This document shows, piece after piece, positions 8,641 to 12,195 of a stretch of DNA of 12,195 bases (within the stretch, counting starts at the first letter, position 1; the number at the start of each line of letters is the position of its first letter). The notes under the pieces were generated by a model. It was not told where the DNA came from and searched no databases. It was given only the letters and a program-made list of their open reading frames with translations. The stretch is taken from the NCBI GenBank assembly GCA_030674155.1, contig JASPKP010007910.1, positions 1 through 12,195 on the forward strand, given 5' to 3'. The position numbers were made by a program, and so were the translations under genes. This DNA is from Stramonita haemastoma (lineage: Eukaryota; Mollusca; Gastropoda; Neogastropoda; Muricidae).

Positions 8641-8969
8641 AGTTTTCCAAATGAGATGCACAGCCTATTGATAAATTTTATTATTGAAAACCCTCATGAA
8701 GTTGTGGTACATTCGCTTTTTTGTACTTTTTTTTTTTCTTTGTTGTTTTTTTTTTTATTATGTCCAAGCTAAACATAGTATGTACGCTTGATTTAATTGC
8801 TTGTGTCAAAATAGTTGTAAAACTGTAATTCCCTCAGTCTCCATTTGGGGGCTTGTAGGTGACGAAAGCAAACGATTTAAATAAAACAAATGTGCATGTT
8901 TCGTATCCATTTACACCGAAACTAGTTTTCGTGATTTGCTTAGATGGCAAAAGTACCGAGTAAGGTTTT
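8641..8969. other. Start of ordinary-complexity sequence, no gene seen
   Basis: From about 8641 the homopolymer inflation largely stops, apart from T runs at 8728-8755. It contains a short inverted pair GTTTCG (8899-8904) / CGAAAC (8917-8922). No ORF or mobile-element signal apart from the LINE tail that begins at 8970. Confidence 0.6.
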
Positions 8970-9204
8970 CTTCACCTTCACCTTAACCTTTCCTATACTC
9001 TGGTCGGCCCTTTACTTGCGGCACCACTACAGATTTCACGGTTCTCAGCTTTCCATAGTATGTCGTTCCACCCAAGGCCATTCCACTCTCTGATGTTTGT
9101 CTTCTAATCGTTTTTTTTGTCCTGCATCATCGTTTCCCCTTGTACTATTCCCTGTAGGACAGTCGTGCCCAGTCCAAGTGTTCATGTGACGTGCAGGTCT
9201 ATTT
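8970..9204 (-). mobile_element. LINE (non-LTR retrotransposon) ORF2 C-terminal fragment, downstream copy, with hexamer tail
   Basis: Minus-strand reading from about 9193 stays in one frame to a stop at 8995-8993. It begins HVT, then TVLQGIVQG, and ends with NIREWNGLGWNDILWKAENR, SKGPTRV and the stop. This is the C-terminal tail that follows reverse transcriptase in a common LINE group of invertebrates (family form GHVTRSSGLAKT.LQGTV, then R/K-rich, then W.DNI.EWTGL). Two in-frame stops replace conserved codons: TGA (9184-9182) at the Arg after HVT and TAG near 9111 at the conserved Trp. After the stop comes a GGTTAAGGTGAAGGTGAAG-type repeat (8992-8970 on the minus strand), typical of short repetitive LINE 3' ends. 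The clade is unassigned (RTE- or Jockey-like are candidates). It is dead and 5'-truncated. Confidence 0.78.
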
Positions 9205-9630
9205 ATCTATCTATAGTCTGGCGACCGTGGGGCACATCCAAAGACTTGACAGCCAGTTCCCTTCATTCTCTCTCTGTTTGCCTTTCTCATGGTTTTGTTG
9301 AATTCTAGGCCTTGTCCATTCGCTGATGTTGTCCTCCTATCTCTTCCTTGGTCTGCCTCTTTTTCTTCCTCCTAGGACAGTGCCTTGCAGTACTGTTTTT
9401 GCAAGTCCTTTTGATCTTTGTGACAATGCCCATACCATTTAAGTTTAGGCTTCTTTACTGTTGTTAAAAATTGTGTAGGGACCAATGGTTTGCTGGATTC
9501 TGTTATGCACGTCTTCCTTGCTTATGTGGGTCTTTGTAGGAGATGCCAAGGAGTCTCTAGAAGTATCTCATCTCTACTGCCTGTACTCTTCTCTCCAGAT
9601 CTGCACTTAGGGTTCACGAATTACAGGGGG
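9203..9630 (-). mobile_element. LINE ORF2 C-terminal fragment, upstream copy, with GATA-like end
   Basis: The minus strand shows, in order: TLSADLERRVQAVEMRYF (about 9613-9560), RLLGISYKD, EDVHNRIQQTIGPY, LTTVKKPKLKWYGH, GLAKTVLQGTVLGGRKRGRP (about 9430-9370), EDNISEWT, an AN-RER region, then LAVKS..VP and a stop at 9205-9203 followed by GATAGATAAATA-like sequence. It is the same protein end as the neighbouring fragment but a longer piece. At least four frame changes and several stops are present, including TGA at the Trp of SWTL and TAG at the Trp before EDN. These decayed frames lie in the clean part of the window, so this is true pseudogene decay. No RT catalytic motif is seen; homology fades above 9630, marking 5' truncation. 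Confidence 0.82.
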
Positions 9631-10836
9631 TGCATTACCTCTTCAATTTGCGAGGCTTTTTTCTACTGCAGTCTGCCAGAAAACGAAATGGAACACCAAC
9701 AATATTGTAAAACCTCTTGGGTAGTGCACACAGGTTATAGAATTCCTTTTTGTTTCTTTGGTTATTTACCCTGTGCATACTCATAGTAATAAAATCGCAT
9801 TCTTTCTCGTTTAGTTTTCACAGTTCTACACTGTAAACTGAAATTATTATTCACTATGATTCACAGTAGGGGTGCCAGGGGCATGTCAATATCAATCGCA
9901 TCCCTCACCTTCTGAAAAATTATATACTAGTAATTCCATCTTTTCTATTCCTCTCTTTATTTCTGCCTTGTTTGTTTCTTTTCCTGTCAACTCCTTCTTG
10001 CCTATTTTCTGCCCTTTTTTCCTGGGTTTTTTTTTCCCGAGAAAGACTTAACAGATAACATTTCCTTTCCCACATCAAAGGCAGAAATGCTGAGCCCTGA
10101 CTTTGTCTTAACGGCAGCACAAACGCATTTTCGCTCATATGGGCAGTCAACAATAAACGCTGTCTGAGCATTTGACAAAGAAGAAGATAATTGGCCGAAG
10201 GTACTGTGGAATGCATGACATAGGCCATGCATTAGAAGCGGTGTAATACCTGTGTCCCGTATGTATGTGATTATCTGGCTCGGAAGTGTGGGTGTTTTTT
10301 GCTGCGTGCGTTAGTGGCAGGTAGGTGCGATGTTTTTCATTACGACCAAGGTATGTATGTATGTAGTAGATACCTCCTGCGTGTATTGGCAGCGAGCTCC
10401 TAGGGTTTGATAACAGGTATTGGAAGCAGCACGATGTCTGATACGCATGGATGAAGATGGTGTTTGTGCAGACGCCCAGTAGGCCCCTAAGGCCCCTAAG
10501 GCCTATTACAGCTCTTGGCTTCAAGACCTCAACCTACAGGCATCTTCACTTTTCCTCTTCGTTCTGCTTAATTACACTACAGGTCTGGTGAGGGGAGGGC
10601 TATACTCCACCTCAGCTTCCGGGATCATGTGTAGGTTACACTCTTGTGTTAGCTTGCGGGTCGTGTAGAATTTTCTATAGTATGCTAGTCTTGAAAAAAA
10701 AAAATTCTGCGGATTTTCAGAGATTTTTTTTTTTTATTTTAAGCATAAAAAATGTGGAGTATAGTTGTTTGTTTGGATTGATGACATAGACAATACCAAG
10801 TAGTCGCAAGAAAGTTGGATATCATCATTAAAATTT
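9631..10836. other. Unique-looking intergenic sequence, no gene supported
   Basis: Ordinary base composition with scattered stops in all frames. The longest ORFs (minus 10524-10147 and 10228-9920, plus 9490-9786) have no motif I recognise, no codon-like regularity, and the last overlaps the LINE fragment on the opposite strand. A small tandem repeat and a short GTAT microsatellite (about 10350-10363) are the only structures seen. Confidence 0.6.
10481..10504. repeat. 9-bp tandem repeat, unit AGGCCCCTA, about 2.7 copies
   Basis: AGGCCCCTA occurs twice in direct succession followed by a partial AGGCCT. Minor local duplication. Confidence 0.9.
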
Positions 10837-11164
10837 AATGAGGGTTGCTCGTGTTTCATAAAGACCCCAGGTTCTATTCCCATTCGAGGGGATTTTTTCT
10901 CCTGGAGTTAACATCAGTGCTGACTCCACTCTCCCCAAAAGTCCTTCAGATGAGACCATAAACCAAAGCCCCATTGCCGAATGCACGCAGAACATCTTGC
11001 GCACAACATTAAATCCTGTTCCGCTTTTAGTAAGAGTAACCATTGTGTGCCGCTGGGAACAGATGACATTGACAAAACTGCATACACACGGGGACTGGAT
11101 GTAGAAAGTACACGATGCTTATTCCATTATCCTTGGATATAAAAATAAATAGATAAAATAAAAC
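10837..11164 (+). mobile_element. SINE-like dispersed repeat, copy C (best preserved)
   Basis: Full-length partner of 2171-2480. It contains a B-box-like GGTTCTATTCC at 10870-10880, then ACATCAGTGCTGACTCCACT (10911-10930), a central CAGATGAGACCATAAACC word (about 10948-10965), GCCGCTGGGAACAGATGAC near 11050-11068, CACACGGGGACTGGATGTAG near 11084-11103, and an A/T-rich 3' end to about 11164. The GATGAGAC-ATAAACC word resembles a core I recall from molluscan and other metazoan SINEs; exact family not assigned. No open frame of interest, no clear A box, and no obvious target-site duplication. The minus-strand ORF inside it is incidental. Confidence 0.75.
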
Positions 11165-11320
11165 AAGTGTTGACACCGCGCATGCAAATTGCAGTTAGGA
11201 AGTTTAGCAGATGACAAAGGACTGGTGGGGTACAGGGTGTGTTGAAAAAACATTAAATCAAACCTACCAAATTTGTGCAAAATTACAGGAGTTTTGTGTC
11301 AGAGGCTGTTTCACAAAAAT

Positions 11321-11391
11321 GTGGTGTGTGTGTGTGTGTGTGGTGTGTGGTGTGTGTGTGTGTTTTGTGTGTGTGTGTGTGTGTGTGTGTT
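11321..11391. repeat. (GT)n microsatellite
   Basis: GT dinucleotide repeat with a few GG and TTTT interruptions. The Cys/Val ORF across it is a repeat translation. Confidence 0.97.
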
Positions 11392-11828
11392 TCATGTGGG
11401 TGCCTTACTAGGTGCGGTTAAATGAAGAGTAATATAGAAAAACAAGAAAAAGTGCCAAAAGTTAATACTGTGGTTATTGGAAAGGAAAAGGATAAGGAAT
11501 GTTGTAGTGTCCTTAAGATGTTTGCTGTCATAACGTGGTCAGGCTCGACAGAAATAAAAACCTTGATTGCCGTCTCAACTGAGTTGTTGCTTCATTGGTA
11601 TCCTTTTATTACACGTTCGTATGGACTGTGTTCAGATTTTTGTGTTAAAATAATGAAAATAACTTCTTGTTACTGTACGGGTTGAGTTCAATAACGCAGT
11701 TGAAGGTTTTGTACCAGTTAGGGACAAGAAGTCCAGTTAAGGCCCCCACATGGTGTGTTAGGTGCTAGAGTGTTTGACGTCATAAGAGACTGTAGTTGTG
11801 TGCAGTTAGTTTTCTGGCGGTTTGTTTG
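11392..11828. other. Intergenic sequence with one unconvincing 87-codon ORF
   Basis: An ATG-started plus-strand frame spans 11422-11685. It is of normal composition, but I recognise no domain, signal peptide or membrane segment, and no splice or promoter context supports it. It could be an exon fragment or chance. Nothing else is seen here. Confidence 0.45.
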
Positions 11829-11830
11829 CT

Positions 11831-11843
11831 GTCTGTGTGTGTG

Positions 11844-11901
<58 letters not shown>

Positions 11902-11978
11902 TTTTGGGGTGTGCGTGCGTCTCTCTCCTCTCTCTCTCTCCCCTCTCTCTCCACTCTCTCTCTCTCTCTCTTCTTCTT

Positions 11979-12026
<48 letters not shown>

Positions 12027-12086
12027 CTCCTTTTCCCTCCCTCCCCCCTCTCTCCCCCTCTCTCTCTCCATCCCCCTCTCTCTCTT
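11831..12086 (+). repeat. Compound (GT)n then (CT)n microsatellite
   Basis: GT repeats at about 11831-11901 pass through TTTTTGGGGTGTGCGTGCGT into CT repeats at about 11920-12086. Same GT-then-CT order as the other compound tracts in the window. Confidence 0.96.
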
Positions 12087-12195
12087 TTAAAAGGAAAAGG
12101 AGGGGGAAAAAAAGGTGGTTAGAGGGGAGCGCGTATACGGTATGATCGTGCCCTTTTTAGCTGGATAAAAGATGAAAAGCAAAGGGAAAAAAGAA
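12087..12195. other. Right-edge sequence, return of homopolymer-block texture
   Basis: After the CT tract the sequence again shows block runs (TTTTAAAAGGAAAAGGAGGG and A7) with no recognisable gene or repeat family. Too short to classify. Confidence 0.5.

Noticed and set aside
10147..10524. 125-codon minus-strand ORF in the clean region
   Set aside because: No recognisable domain, no signal of coding composition, and an overlapping ORF in another frame. Its length is compatible with chance.
10828..11043. 71-codon minus-strand ORF inside SINE-like copy C
   Set aside because: It lies within a pol III-type repeat, and the corresponding frame is not kept in copy A. Incidental.
11422..11685. 87-codon plus-strand ORF in the clean region
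   Set aside because: Ordinary composition but no motif, splice or promoter support. Noted only as a weak candidate and not called as a gene.

Overview
The window looks like non-coding, repeat-laden nuclear DNA from an invertebrate animal. A mollusc, possibly a gastropod, is my best guess. The basis is abundant compound microsatellites (CT, GT, GTCT/GACA, TATC), a tRNA-related SINE-like repeat present more than once, truncated non-LTR retrotransposon tails, and a broken copy of a conserved but poorly characterised metazoan protein family. No bacterial-style gene organisation, ribosome binding sites, operons, tRNA, rRNA or CRISPR array is visible. I support no intact protein-coding gene.

Layout. 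1-~1400 (minus strand): a frame-broken partial gene running off the left edge. Its order of short motifs matches a metazoan family that I infer to be an XPG/FEN1-like (PIN-fold) nuclease. 1531-2563: CT tracts, T-rich sequence and a SINE-like copy (A). 2564-3480: AT-rich sequence with nothing recognised. 3483-3578: an inverted repeat. 3788-7000: a long stretch of purine, pyrimidine, AC, GACA and GTCT tracts with very long G runs; all its long ORFs are low-complexity artefacts. 7242-7467: a TATC tract followed by the 3' tail of another SINE-like copy (B). 7468-8640: smeared low-complexity sequence. 8641-~12086: ordinary-complexity sequence holding two adjacent 5'-truncated LINE ORF2 ends (minus strand, 8970-9630), a well-preserved SINE-like copy (C, 10837-11164), a GT tract, and a terminal GT-then-CT compound repeat.

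The most striking large-scale feature is a textural switch near 8640-8660, which reverts after about 12086. In the left ~8.6 kb, runs of identical bases are inflated and single bases tend to be replaced by a neighbour. Comparing SINE copy A (left zone) with copy C (right zone) shows this directly, for example CTCCTGGAG in C against CCCCCGGGG in A. I read this as a sequencing or consensus artefact rather than biology. It also offers a non-evolutionary explanation for the frameshifts in the nuclease-like gene, so that locus may be intact in the real genome.

The genes do not form a pathway. The one item of real functional interest is the nuclease-like family member at the left end.
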